The position numbers were made by a program, and so were the translations under genes. Below are positions 49,727 to 58,120 of a DNA stretch of 64,000 bases, one piece after another. The notes below the pieces were generated by a model. That model was not told where the DNA came from, did not search any database, and saw nothing but the letters and a program-made list of their open reading frames with translations. Source of the stretch: Oerskovia flava (GTDB lineage: Bacteria > Actinomycetota > Actinomycetes > Actinomycetales > Cellulomonadaceae); assembly GCF_026163685.1 (NCBI RefSeq), contig NZ_JAOXSR010000010.1, positions 1 through 64,000 on the forward strand, written 5' to 3'. Within the stretch, counting starts at the first letter, position 1; every line of letters begins with the position of its first letter.

Positions 49727-51094
49727 TCAGGCCTTGGCCGACTCCTGCGCGTCCGCTGCCGGCTCGGCGGCATCCGCCGCGTCGACGGTCTCGTCGGCGT
49801 CGGCCGCAGCGGCCTCGTCGTCGGCGTCCGAGCCGATGAACTCGGACAGGTCCACGGCGTTGCCCGCCGAGTCCTTGACCTCGACCTGGCGCAGCGCCAC
49901 GGCGATCGACTTGGAGCGCGCGACCTCACCGACCATGGCCGGGATCTGGCCGCCCTGGTCGAGGGACTGGATGAACTGGTTGGGGTCCATCCCGTACTGG
50001 CGCGACGCGTTCACCAGGTAGTCGAGGAGCTCGTTCTGCGCGACCTTGATCTCGAGCTGCTCGGCAAGGGTGTCGAGAAGGATCTGGTTCTTGATCGCGG
50101 TGGTGGCCTCGATCTCGACCTCGGCACGGTGCTCGTCGTCCTCGAGCCGGTTCTCGCTCTCGAGGTGGCGCTGGACCTCGGCCGCGACGACGCCGGCCGG
50201 GACCGGGATCTCGACGGCCTCGGAGAGGTGCTTGACGAGCTCGTCGCGCGCGGCGACGGCCTGGTCGGACGTCTTGCCCTCGGCGACCTGCGTGCGCAGG
50301 TCCTCGAGCAGCTCGGCGATCGTGTCGAACTCGGACGCGAGCTGGGCGAACTCGTCGTCGGCCTCGGGCAGGTCGCGCTGCTTGACCGACGTCGCCGTGA
50401 CCGTGACCTCGGCGTCCTTGCCCTCGTGGTCACCACCGGCGAGCGGGGCGGTGAAGGTGGTCGTCTCGTCGGCCGACAGGCCTGTGAGGGCCTCGTCGAG
50501 GCCCTCGAGCATGTTGCCCGAGCCGATCTGGTAGCTGACGCCGGAGACCGAGTCGATCTCCTCCTCGCCGATGAGCGCCTTGAGGTCGATGACGACGAAG
50601 TCGCCCTCGGCGGCCGGGCGGTCGACGCCGACCAGGGTGCCGAAGCGCTCCCGCAGGGCGTCGAGACGCTCGGTGACGTCCTCCTCGGAGACCTCGGCGG
50701 CCTCGACGGTCAGCGAGATGCCGTCGAGCGCCGGGATCTCGATCTCGGGACGGACCTCAACCTCGGCCGTGAAGTGCAGGGAACCCTCTGCCTCGAGCGG
50801 GACCTCGGTCACCTCGACCTCGGGCTGCCCGAGGGGGCGGATGCCGGACTCGTTCACGGCCTGGCGGTAGAAGCCGGAGAGGCCGTCGTTGACGGCGTGC
50901 TCGAGGACGGCGCCCCGACCGACCCGCTGGTCGATGATGCGCGGGGGGACCTTCCCCTTGCGGAAGCCGGGGATGTTCACCTGCTCCGCGATGTGCTTGT
51001 AGGCGTGGTCGATGCTCGGCTTGAGCTCGTCGTACTCCACCTCGACGGTCAACTTGACCTTGGTAGGGTCCAGGGTCTCGACGGCGCTCTTCAC
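49727..51094 (-). CDS. tig: Trigger factor
   Basis: A ribosome-bound chaperone and prolyl isomerase. It has 455 residues: an N-terminal ribosome-docking domain (GFRKGKVPP near residue 45), an FKBP-type isomerase domain (about 150-245), a helical arm domain, and an acidic Ala/Asp tail of about 45 residues typical of actinobacteria. I chose GTG 51094 (family start [18 protein letters not shown]) with GGAG nine bases ahead; a TTG at 51109 is the alternative. Confidence 0.96.
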   Translation of the reverse strand: MKSAVETLDPTKVKLTVEVEYDELKPSIDHAYKHIAEQVNIPGFRKGKVPPRIIDQRVGRGAVLEHAVNDGLSGFYRQAVNESGIRPLGQPEVEVTEVPLEAEGSLHFTAEVEVRPEIEIPALDGISLTVEAAEVSEEDVTERLDALRERFGTLVGVDRPAAEGDFVVIDLKALIGEEEIDSVSGVSYQIGSGNMLEGLDEALTGLSADETTTFTAPLAGGDHEGKDAEVTVTATSVKQRDLPEADDEFAQLASEFDTIAELLEDLRTQVAEGKTSDQAVAARDELVKHLSEAVEIPVPAGVVAAEVQRHLESENRLEDDEHRAEVEIEATTAIKNQILLDTLAEQLEIKVAQNELLDYLVNASRQYGMDPNQFIQSLDQGGQIPAMVGEVARSKSIAVALRQVEVKDSAGNAVDLSEFIGSDADDEAAAADADETVDAADAAEPAADAQESAKA

Positions 51095-51183
51095 TTCGAT
51101 GATCTCCAACTGAGTCGGGGGTGGCCGGCGTGCGGCGGGACGAACTGCGCGCCCGCCGCAGGGCCAGGGAAAGCGGCTCCACA

Positions 51184-51213
51184 GGCGTACGGGCAACCCA
51201 TCAATCGTACGCC
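51184..51213 (-). promoter_or_regulatory. tig upstream region: -10-like TACGAT within an inverted repeat
   Basis: On the minus strand TACGAT (51204-51209) could be a -10 for tig. It overlaps an 8-bp inverted repeat GGCGTACG/CGTACGCC (51184-51191 and 51206-51213). The repeat may be an operator or an early hairpin in the 100-nt leader. No good -35 was found. Confidence 0.35.
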
Positions 51214-51303
51214 ACTCCTCAGCGGGCACCGTCGCCCGTCGGAGCGGGCCGCCCGCGCGCACCTCGCCCCGGAAGGTCCTCGACAGCCGAGAACACGAAA
51301 AAT

Positions 51304-51378
<75 letters not shown>

Positions 51379-51525
51379 CGGCGCCCGACGTGCCGGGCGC
51401 GCTCCGCCGCAAGTGTACTGGCCGATCGGAGGCCGGCCGCACCGCCCGCGCCCGGCACCTCGGGCGGCAGCGGGCGGGAAGTTTGCTAGGGTGACGGCCG
51501 CAGGCGGTGCACGGCACGGCCCTGC

Positions 51526-51599
51526 GCGGATGTAGCTCAATGGTAGAGCCTCAGTCTTCCAAACTGATTACGCGGGTTCGATTCCCGTCATCCGCTCCA
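51526..51599 (+). tRNA. tRNA-Gly (anticodon TCC)
   Basis: A plus-strand cloverleaf. The acceptor GCGGATG pairs with CATCCGC, and the D-arm is GCTC/GAGC. The anticodon arm TCAGT-CTTCCAA-ACTGA has anticodon TCC, and the T-arm is GCGGG-TTCGATT-CCCGT. The discriminator is T and CCA is encoded (51597-51599). It is divergent from tRNA-Pro and ends 30 bp before the cysK promoter. Confidence 0.96.
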
Positions 51600-51629
51600 C
51601 CTCCGCTCGACACCACCGGTGAGACAGCG

Positions 51630-51659
51630 TTGCGAGGCCGCCCGGACGGCCGATACGCT
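51630..51659 (+). promoter_or_regulatory. Probable promoter of the cysK leader
   Basis: A -35-like TTGCGA (51630-51635) and a -10-like TACGCT (51654-51659) are separated by 18 bp. Transcription would start near 51666, giving a leader of about 60 nt before the Cys-rich peptide and about 330 nt before cysK. Confidence 0.5.
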
Positions 51660-51728
51660 CCACCCAGCACCGGAGCACCCCTGCGCATCGCGGGTGGACC
51701 CCGGTCGCCGGACCAGGAGGAGCGAGGC

Positions 51729-51824
51729 ATGGACGCGAGCAGCACTCGTACGTTCTGCCGTGGCGCCTGCCGCACCTCCTGTTGTCCCTGTCGCCGCCCC
51801 AGCCGCTGTCGCTGCTGCCGCTAG
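51729..51824 (+). CDS. Cysteine-rich leader peptide upstream of cysK
   Basis: A 31-codon open frame with an exceptional ribosome-binding site (AGGAGGAG, 6 bases before ATG). It encodes eight cysteines at codons 10, 14, 18, 19, 21, 27, 29 and 30 and nine arginines; there is no signal peptide. It stops with TAG at 51822-51824. A hairpin follows nine bases later (51833-51839 with 51845-51851). cysK starts 170 bp on. Ribosome stalling on Cys codons when Cys-tRNA is low would couple cysteine supply to cysK-cysE; Cys-rich leaders with this role are described in mycobacteria (from memory). The regulatory role is inferred. Confidence 0.8.
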   Translation: MDASSTRTFCRGACRTSCCPCRRPSRCRCCR

Positions 51825-51832
51825 TCGACCCC

Positions 51833-51851
51833 GGCGTGCTCACGGCACGCC
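51833..51851 (+). promoter_or_regulatory. Hairpin just after the Cys-rich leader peptide
   Basis: GGCGTGC pairs with GCACGCC around a TCACG loop, nine bases after the leader stop codon and 143 bases before cysK. It could be part of an attenuator or anti-sequestering fold. Confidence 0.5.
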
Positions 51852-51994
51852 CCGGCGAGCGACACCCCCGCCGCGTACCGCCCGGCCACCCCCTCCTGCA
51901 CGAGCTCCGCCGTCCTGCGGGCAGTGCACCCCGACGCTCCACCCAGTGCAGCGCATCCCACCTCGGCCCCGGCCGACAACACGAAGAGGAAGTC

Positions 51995-52930
51995 ATGGCA
52001 CGCATCTACGACGACGTCACGAAGCTGGTCGGCAACACCCCCCTGGTGCGCCTCAACAAGCTCACCGAGGGGTCCGGCGCCACGGTCGTCGGCAAGCTGG
52101 AGTTCTACAACCCGGCGAACTCGGTCAAGGACCGTATCGGCGTGGCGATCATCGACGCCGCCGAGGCGTCGGGTGACCTCGCTCCCGGCGGCACCATCGT
52201 CGAGGCGACCTCCGGCAACACCGGCATCGCGCTGGCCATGGTCGGGGCGGCGCGCGGCTACGACGTCGTGCTGACCATGCCGGAGACCATGTCCAAGGAG
52301 CGCCGGGCCCTCCTGCGCGCGTTCGGAGCCGAGCTCATCCTCACGCCGGGCTCCGAGGGCATGAAGGGCGCCGTGAACAAGGCCGACGAGGTCGTCGCCG
52401 AGCGCGAGGGCGCGATCCTCGCCCGCCAGTTCGCCAACGAGGCCAACCCCGCCATCCACCGCGCCACGACGGCCGAGGAGATCTGGGCGGACACCGACGG
52501 CGAGGTCGACATCGTCGTCGCCGGCATCGGCACGGGCGGGACGATCACGGGAGTCGGCCAGGTGCTCAAGGAGCGCAAGCCGGGTATCCAGATCGTCGCG
52601 GTCGAGCCCGAGGAGTCGGCGATCCTCAACGGCGGCGCCCCCGGCCCGCACAAGATCCAGGGGATCGGCGCCAACTTCGTCCCGGAGATCCTCGACACCG
52701 AGGTCTACGACGAGGTCATCGACGTCAACGCCGAGACCGCCGTCGAGTACGCCCGCCGTGCGGCGAAGGAGGAGGGCCTCCTCGTGGGGATCTCGTCCGG
52801 TGCGGCCATCTACGCGGCCCTCCAGCTCGCGCAGCGCCCGGAGAACGCGGGCAAGCTCATCGTGACGATCATCCCGTCGTTCGGGGAGCGCTACCTGTCC
52901 TCCATCCTCTACGCGGACCTCCTGGACTGA
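51995..52930 (+). CDS. cysK: Cysteine synthase A (O-acetylserine sulfhydrylase)
   Basis: Makes cysteine from O-acetylserine and sulfide using PLP. The 311-residue product has the Lys-PLP motif [10 protein letters not shown] (about 38-47), the [10 protein letters not shown] phosphate loop and the [10 protein letters not shown] loop. The C-terminal [12 protein letters not shown] segment is also conserved. The ATG at 51995 follows AGAGGAA; upstream in-frame codons belong to the leader region. The next gene, cysE, starts one base after the stop, so they form an operon. Confidence 0.97.
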   Translation: MARIYDDVTKLVGNTPLVRLNKLTEGSGATVVGKLEFYNPANSVKDRIGVAIIDAAEASGDLAPGGTIVEATSGNTGIALAMVGAARGYDVVLTMPETMSKERRALLRAFGAELILTPGSEGMKGAVNKADEVVAEREGAILARQFANEANPAIHRATTAEEIWADTDGEVDIVVAGIGTGGTITGVGQVLKERKPGIQIVAVEPEESAILNGGAPGPHKIQGIGANFVPEILDTEVYDEVIDVNAETAVEYARRAAKEEGLLVGISSGAAIYAALQLAQRPENAGKLIVTIIPSFGERYLSSILYADLLD

Positions 52931-52931
52931 C

Positions 52932-53561
52932 GTGACCGAGCGCGTAGCACCCCCGCTCCGGACCTCCTCACGGGTCCGGCGGTTCCTGCGCGTCCTCGCC
53001 GAGGACCTCGAGGCGGCGCGCCTGCGCGACCCGGCAGCGCGCAGCCGCCTCGAGGTGGCCCTCGCGTACCCGGGCCTGCACGCCGTGTGGGCGTACCGGC
53101 TCGCGCACCGCATGTGGCGCGAGCCGGTCCTGCGCCTGCCGGCCCGCCTGCTCTCGCAGGCGGCGCGGGCGTTCACCGGCGTGGAGATCCACCCGGGCGC
53201 CCGCATCGGCCGGCGCCTGTTCATCGACCACGGCATGGGCGTCGTCGTCGGGGAGACCGCGGTCGTCGGGGACGACGTCGTGCTGTTCCACACCTCGACC
53301 CTCGGTGGCCGGTCGATGAAGCGCGGCAAGCGGCACCCCACGCTCGGCGACCGGGTCGTCGTCGGCGCGGGCGCGAAGATCCTCGGGCCGGTGTGGATCG
53401 GCGACGACGTGCAGGTCGGCGCGAACGCCGTGGTCGTCAAGGACGTCCCGCCGGGCGCGGTCGCCGTGGGCGTCCCCGCCACGGTCCGGTTCCCGAAGGC
53501 GCCACCGACCGAGCGCACGACGCTCGAGGACCCGTCGGAGCTCATCGAGTACGTGATCTGA
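52932..53561 (+). CDS. cysE: Serine O-acetyltransferase
   Basis: Acetylates serine to O-acetylserine, the substrate of CysK. The 209-residue product has the left-handed beta-helix hexapeptide repeats; key segments are [27 protein letters not shown] and [21 protein letters not shown], with the catalytic His in IDHGMG. It ends in a beta-strand tail (ELIEYVI), which in this family can dock into CysK. The GTG start follows the cysK stop by one base. Confidence 0.96.
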   Translation: MTERVAPPLRTSSRVRRFLRVLAEDLEAARLRDPAARSRLEVALAYPGLHAVWAYRLAHRMWREPVLRLPARLLSQAARAFTGVEIHPGARIGRRLFIDHGMGVVVGETAVVGDDVVLFHTSTLGGRSMKRGKRHPTLGDRVVVGAGAKILGPVWIGDDVQVGANAVVVKDVPPGAVAVGVPATVRFPKAPPTERTTLEDPSELIEYVI

Positions 53562-53591
53562 TCCGCGGGCGCCCGGGTAGGCTGGGCCTCG

Positions 53592-53624
53592 GCAGTATCC
53601 GGAACTCCGCGTACCGGGTACTGC
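53592..53624 (+). terminator. Hairpin after cysE
   Basis: An 11-bp stem (53592-53602 with 53614-53624) with one U-G wobble and an 11-nt loop lies 31 bp after the cysE stop. There is no long T-run. Confidence 0.7.
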
Positions 53625-53674
53625 TGCGGTGCACCCGACCCGGGCGCCGCTCCCCCTCGACGACGAGGAGCACC

Positions 53675-54712
53675 ATGCGCATCGGCATCCACACCGGCTA
53701 CTGGTCCGCCGGCCCACCACCCGGTATCGCCGACGCGATCGTCGCCGCCGACCGCCTCGGCATCGACTCCGTGTGGACCGCGGAGGCGTACGGCTCGGAC
53801 GCCTTCACCCCGCTCGCCTGGTGGGGGTCGCGCACGTCGAGCATCCGGCTCGGCACCGCCGTCGCGCAGATGTCGGCCCGCACTCCCACCGCGACCGCCA
53901 TGGCGGCCCTCACCCTCGACCACCTCTCGGGCGGACGCGCGGTCCTGGGGCTCGGCGCCTCGGGACCCCAGGTGGTCGAGGGCTGGTACGGCCAGCCCTA
54001 CCCCCGCCCGCTCGCCCGCACCCGCGAGTACGTCGACATCGTGCGCGAGGTCCTCGCCCGCGAGCGCCCCGTGACCTACGACGGCGCGTTCTACCAGCTC
54101 CCCCGCACCGGCGAGGGGACGACGGGGCTCGGCAAGGCCCTGCGCTCCACCGTGCACCCGCTGCGGGCGGACCTGCCCATCCACCTCGCCGCCGAGGGCC
54201 CGAAGAACGTGGCGCTCGCCGCCGAGATCGCCGACGGCTGGCTCCCGCTCTTCTACTCCCCCCGCATGGACGCGCAGTTCCGCGCGCTGCTCGACGAGGG
54301 CTTCGCGCGCCGCTCGGCGGAGCGCTCCCCCGTGGACCGCTTCGAGGTCTCGGCCACCGTCCCCGTCGTGGTGCACGACGACGTGGAGCAGGCCGCGGAC
54401 CAGGTCCGCCCCTTCATCGCGCTCTACGTGGGCGGGATGGGCGCCAAGGGCGCGAACTTCCACCGCGACGCCCTCGACCGGCTGGGCTACGCCGACGCGT
54501 GCGACGAGATCCAGGCGCACTACCTCGCGGGCCGCAAGGCCGACGCCGCCGCGGCCGTCCCGACGGCGCTCGTCGAGGACATCGCCCTCGTCGGCCCGGC
54601 CGACAAGATCGGCCGCGACGTGCAGGCGTGGCGGGACACCGCGGTGACCACCCTGCTCGTGCAGGGGGACGCCACGGCCGTGCGCACCCTGGCCGGCGCG
54701 CTCGCCGGGTAG
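53675..54712 (+). CDS. LLM-class F420-dependent oxidoreductase
   Basis: A 345-residue TIM-barrel protein resembling the TIGR03559 group of mycobacterial F420-dependent LLM enzymes. GIHTGYWSAGPPPGIADAI, VWTAEAYGSDAFTPLAWW and AVLGLGASGPQVVEGWYG are characteristic. The substrate is unknown. GAGGAG lies four bases before the ATG. It stands alone between cysE and the MGMT-like gene. Confidence 0.88.
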   Translation: MRIGIHTGYWSAGPPPGIADAIVAADRLGIDSVWTAEAYGSDAFTPLAWWGSRTSSIRLGTAVAQMSARTPTATAMAALTLDHLSGGRAVLGLGASGPQVVEGWYGQPYPRPLARTREYVDIVREVLARERPVTYDGAFYQLPRTGEGTTGLGKALRSTVHPLRADLPIHLAAEGPKNVALAAEIADGWLPLFYSPRMDAQFRALLDEGFARRSAERSPVDRFEVSATVPVVVHDDVEQAADQVRPFIALYVGGMGAKGANFHRDALDRLGYADACDEIQAHYLAGRKADAAAAVPTALVEDIALVGPADKIGRDVQAWRDTAVTTLLVQGDATAVRTLAGALAG

Positions 54713-54745
54713 CGCAGGCGCCGGTGCAGGCAGCCCAGGCCGGGG

Positions 54746-55099
54746 TCAGGTCCTGCCGGGCGGCCCGTCCTGCTCCGGGAACCACACGGCTCGGCGCAGG
54801 TCCACCCGCAGCCCGTCCGCGCGCAACGGGCACCCCTCGGCGCGCAGCCGCGCGAGGGCGCGCTCGGCGTGCTGCGCGGGGGGCGCCCCGGCGGCGTTGA
54901 CCACGCGCCACCACGGCAGGTCCCCGGTCCCGCGCGCGAGGACCTGGCCCACCTGACGCGGACCGCCGCGGTGCAGGGTCTCCGCGACGATCTCCGCCAC
55001 CAGCCCGTAGGTCATCGCCCGCCCCGCGGGGATGCGCGCGACGAGGTCGTGCACGGCGGCGTCGTAGGCACGGGCCTGGTCGGGATGCGCGCTGCTCAC
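54746..55099 (-). CDS. Alkyltransferase-like protein (MGMT family without active Cys)
   Basis: A 117-residue protein of the MGMT DNA-binding domain. The usual PCHR acceptor motif is replaced by PWWRVV, so it cannot accept alkyl groups and belongs to the ATL class, which flags alkylated bases for nucleotide excision repair. RIPAGRAMTYGLVAEI and the HTH-like QVGQVLA segment are conserved. The start is GTG 55099. Confidence 0.9.
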   Translation of the reverse strand: MSSAHPDQARAYDAAVHDLVARIPAGRAMTYGLVAEIVAETLHRGGPRQVGQVLARGTGDLPWWRVVNAAGAPPAQHAERALARLRAEGCPLRADGLRVDLRRAVWFPEQDGPPGRT

Positions 55100-55169
55100 G
55101 CCCGCAACCTACCGGCGCGCGGGGCGTATTGTCCTGGCGCCCGGGTCCGGGGCGCGCGAGGATCGACCC

Positions 55170-56564
55170 ATGTCCCCTGCTGAGCCCACCGCCCCCGCCC
55201 GTACCGCGTCAGCCCCCGCCGGGGAGGGCGCGAGGCCCCTGCCGGCCGGCTACCGGTCCGTGCCGCTCTCCGCGGAACGGTACCGCGAGGTCCTCGACCT
55301 CGACATGTGGGCGTTCCCGTCGTCCGTCGAGGTCGACGAGGCGCACAAGTCGCCGTCGCCGCTCACGTGGTCGCGGACGTTCGGGGTCGTGGCCGACCAC
55401 GAGGACGACCGCGCCGTCCCGGTCGACGGCGCGCTCCCGGTCACCACGGAGCTCGCGGCGATGCACGCCTCCTACCCGTTCTCCCGCTTCCCCGTCCCGG
55501 GCGGGACGCTGCCGGTCGCCGGTCTGACGTGGGTCGGTGTGCACCCCCAGCACCGTCGCAAGGGTCTGCTCACGGCCATGATCGACGAGCACCTCGCCCG
55601 CTGCCGGGAGCTCGGCGAGCCGGTCTCCGCGCTCTTCGCGGCCGAGGCCGCGATCTACGGCCGCTTCGGCTACGGCCAGGCGGCGAACGACCTGCGCCTG
55701 ACGATCCCGCGCGGCGCGGCGTTGCGTGACGTGCCCGGCGCCGACGCGCACACCGTCCGGATCGAGAAGGCGGACCGGGAACGCCACGGCGAGCTCGTCG
55801 CCGCCCTGCACGTCGCCGCCGGAACCGGGGCCCACGTGGCCACGGCCGACGGGTGCCCGGTCAACCGCCCCGGCTGGGCCACGCGCGAGACGCCCGAGCT
55901 CCAGGCGGCCTTCTGGTCGGATCCCGTCGCGTTCCGGGGCGGGCGCGAGTCCCGGCGGATCGTCGTCGTGGAGCGCGACGGGGAGCCCCGCGGGTACGCG
56001 ACGTTCCGGCGCAAGACCACCTGGGAGCAGACCGGGCCGCGCGGCACCGTGAGCACGGGCGAGGTCGTGGCGCTGGACGCCGCGGCGGCCCGTGCGCTGT
56101 GGGGGGTGCTGACGGACCTCGACCTGACGAGCGAGGTCGAGCCCTTCGTCCTGCCCGTGGACGACGTCGTCACGCACCTCCTCGTGGACCCGCGGGCCGC
56201 GGCCCCGCGCGTCGCCGACAACGTGTGGGTGCGGGTGGTGGACGTGCCGGCCGCGCTCGCGGGGCGTCGCTACGCCGCGGACGTGGACGTCGTCCTGCAC
56301 GTGACGGACGCGCGCGTCGCGCAGAACGCGGGTCACTGGCGGGTGCGCGCCGAGGGGTTCGGACCGGCGCGGAGCGAGCGGACCGACGACGCCGCGGACC
56401 TCAGCCTGGACGTGCGCGAGCTCGGCTCGGCGTACCTGGGCGGGGTGTCGCTCACGTCGCTGGCGGCCGCGGGTCTCGTCACGGAGCACCGCCCCGGCGC
56501 GCTCGCGCACGCGGCGGCGGCGTTCTCCTGGCCCGTCGCGCCGGTCTGCAGCTGGGTCTTCTGA
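55170..56564 (+). CDS. GNAT-family N-acetyltransferase, Eis-like
   Basis: A 464-residue protein with two GNAT-like domains and a sterol-carrier-like C-terminal domain, the Eis organisation. The first domain carries VAGLTWVGVHPQHRRKGLLTAMI, the acetyl-CoA pyrophosphate loop. IYGRFGYGQAANDLRLTI is the Eis signature, and the C-terminal residue is Phe, as in Eis, where the terminal carboxylate helps catalysis. Mycobacterial Eis acetylates aminoglycosides; this substrate is not known. A low-complexity stretch of about 20 residues precedes the first domain. Confidence 0.9.
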   Translation: MSPAEPTAPARTASAPAGEGARPLPAGYRSVPLSAERYREVLDLDMWAFPSSVEVDEAHKSPSPLTWSRTFGVVADHEDDRAVPVDGALPVTTELAAMHASYPFSRFPVPGGTLPVAGLTWVGVHPQHRRKGLLTAMIDEHLARCRELGEPVSALFAAEAAIYGRFGYGQAANDLRLTIPRGAALRDVPGADAHTVRIEKADRERHGELVAALHVAAGTGAHVATADGCPVNRPGWATRETPELQAAFWSDPVAFRGGRESRRIVVVERDGEPRGYATFRRKTTWEQTGPRGTVSTGEVVALDAAAARALWGVLTDLDLTSEVEPFVLPVDDVVTHLLVDPRAAAPRVADNVWVRVVDVPAALAGRRYAADVDVVLHVTDARVAQNAGHWRVRAEGFGPARSERTDDAADLSLDVRELGSAYLGGVSLTSLAAAGLVTEHRPGALAHAAAAFSWPVAPVCSWVF

Positions 56565-56582
56565 CGACGCGCCCGGTCGGGC

Positions 56583-57578
56583 TCAGACCTGGCAGACGCC
56601 GCACCAGTAGAGCGACCGGCCGCCGAGCTCCTTGACGAGCACGGGCGTGCCGCAGACCCGGCAGGGTCGCCCGTCGCGGTGGTAGACGTAGAACGCGTCG
56701 TCGGCGTCCACGGCGCCGGGCCGGTCGTCGGTGTTCTGCCGCACCCGGCGCCGTGGGTCCGCGGGCGCCGAGGCGCCCGGCGTCCCGGACGCACCGCGGT
56801 CCTGCGGCCGGGTGGTGACGATCGCACCGGTCGCCGCGCCGTCGCGCATGAGGACGACCAGGTCGTCCCAGACCTTCCGCAGCACCTCTGCCGGGACGTC
56901 CCGGCCGGGCCGCAGCGGGTCGAGCCCGGCACGGAAGAGCACCTCGGCGCGGTAGATGTTGCCGACGCCCGCGAGGACCTCCTGCTGCATCAGCAGCTGA
57001 CCGACCGTCGTGCGCGAGCGCCGGACCCGTGCGGCGACCTCCGCGCCGGGGTCGCCGGTGTGGTCGTCGCGGATCGGGTCAGGTCCGAGCCGCGCCACGA
57101 CGGCGTCCTTCTCCGCCGCCGTGACGACCTCGCACGCCGTCGGGCCGGTGAGGTCCGCGACCGCGTGCTCCGCGAGCAGCCGCACGCGGACCGCGCCGCG
57201 CGGGGCGGGGGCCGTCCAGGACCCGTCGGCGTGCACGGCGCCCGCCGGGCCGGCGGGGGCCGTCTCCCGCTCCCCCACGCGCCGGCGCGGCGCCCCGATC
57301 GCGTGCACGACGGCGGTGCTGCCGTCACCGTCGAAGGTCCAGGCCCCGTAGAGCCCCAGGTGGACCCGGAGCCAGAGCACGTCCGACGGGCGGGTGCCGT
57401 CCGCGAGACCGAGGAAGAGCTGCTTGCCGTACGCCTGGCTGTCGACGAGCACGCGGCCGTCGATCAGCGCGGCGCCCGCCGCGAAACGTCCCTGCGGGCT
57501 CGTCACCTGCAGCGTCCGCGACCCGAACAGGTCGCCGAACGTGCGGGCGAGGCGGTGGACGGTGTGACCCTCCGGCAT
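56583..57578 (-). CDS. Fpg/Nei family DNA glycosylase (endonuclease VIII-like)
   Basis: A 331-residue bifunctional glycosylase/AP lyase. The mature N-terminus PEGHTVHRLA gives the catalytic Pro and Glu of the Nei class. LAGVGNIYRAEVLFRAGLDP is the H2TH motif. The zinc finger is CRVCG...WCGVC near the C-terminus. An unusual spacer of about 50 residues, rich in Arg, Asp and Ala, sits just before the zinc finger. The start is ATG 57578, 14 bp after rpiB. Confidence 0.93.
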   Translation of the reverse strand: MPEGHTVHRLARTFGDLFGSRTLQVTSPQGRFAAGAALIDGRVLVDSQAYGKQLFLGLADGTRPSDVLWLRVHLGLYGAWTFDGDGSTAVVHAIGAPRRRVGERETAPAGPAGAVHADGSWTAPAPRGAVRVRLLAEHAVADLTGPTACEVVTAAEKDAVVARLGPDPIRDDHTGDPGAEVAARVRRSRTTVGQLLMQQEVLAGVGNIYRAEVLFRAGLDPLRPGRDVPAEVLRKVWDDLVVLMRDGAATGAIVTTRPQDRGASGTPGASAPADPRRRVRQNTDDRPGAVDADDAFYVYHRDGRPCRVCGTPVLVKELGGRSLYWCGVCQV

Positions 57579-57592
57579 GCTGGAGCGTCGGG

Positions 57593-58054
57593 TCAGGCGC
57601 GGGCCGCGCGGGCCGCCTCGTAGTCCGCGAGCTGGTCGATCCGCCGCTGGTGGCGGGCGTCGCCGCTGAACGGCTCGGCGAGGAACGCGTCGACGAACGC
57701 GACCGCCTCGTCGACCGGGTGCTGCCGCGCGCCGATCGAGATGACGTTGGCGTCGTTGTGCTGGCGTCCGAGGGTCGCGGTCGCGAGGTTCCACACGAGC
57801 GCTGCACGCACCCCGTCGACCTTGTTCGCGGCGATGGCCTCGCCGTTGCCCGAGCCGCCGATCACGACACCGAGGGACCCCGGGTCGGCGACGACGCCCT
57901 CGCCCGCGGCGAGGCAGAACGCCGGGTAGTCGTCCTGGGCGTCGTACTCGTGCGCACCGTGGTCCACGACGTCGTGGCCCGCCGCCCTCAGGTGCTCGAC
58001 GAGGTGGACCTTGAGCTCGTACCCGGCGTGGTCGGCAGCAATGTGAACGCGCAT
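57593..58054 (-). CDS. rpiB: Ribose-5-phosphate isomerase B
   Basis: Interconverts ribose-5-phosphate and ribulose-5-phosphate. The 153-residue product has IAADHAGYELK (N-terminal strand), IGGSGNGEAIAANKV (the phosphate loop, with Ser instead of the usual catalytic Cys as is common in actinobacteria) and HNDANVISIGAR. I chose ATG 58054; longer in-frame starts lack support. It precedes the Nei-type gene by 14 bp, so they may be co-transcribed. Confidence 0.95.
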   Translation of the reverse strand: MRVHIAADHAGYELKVHLVEHLRAAGHDVVDHGAHEYDAQDDYPAFCLAAGEGVVADPGSLGVVIGGSGNGEAIAANKVDGVRAALVWNLATATLGRQHNDANVISIGARQHPVDEAVAFVDAFLAEPFSGDARHQRRIDQLADYEAARAARA

Positions 58055-58120
58055 GGACCACATCATGCCGCACGCCGGTCGGGCGGTGCCCACCCGTCCG
58101 CCTGGCCTAACCTGAGATGC

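Noticed and set aside
51771-51824. The Cys-rich frame as a metallothionein or bacteriocin
   Set aside because: It is directly upstream of cysK with a hairpin after its stop, has no export signal or processing site, and its Cys spacing is not a metal-binding pattern; a leader peptide fits better.
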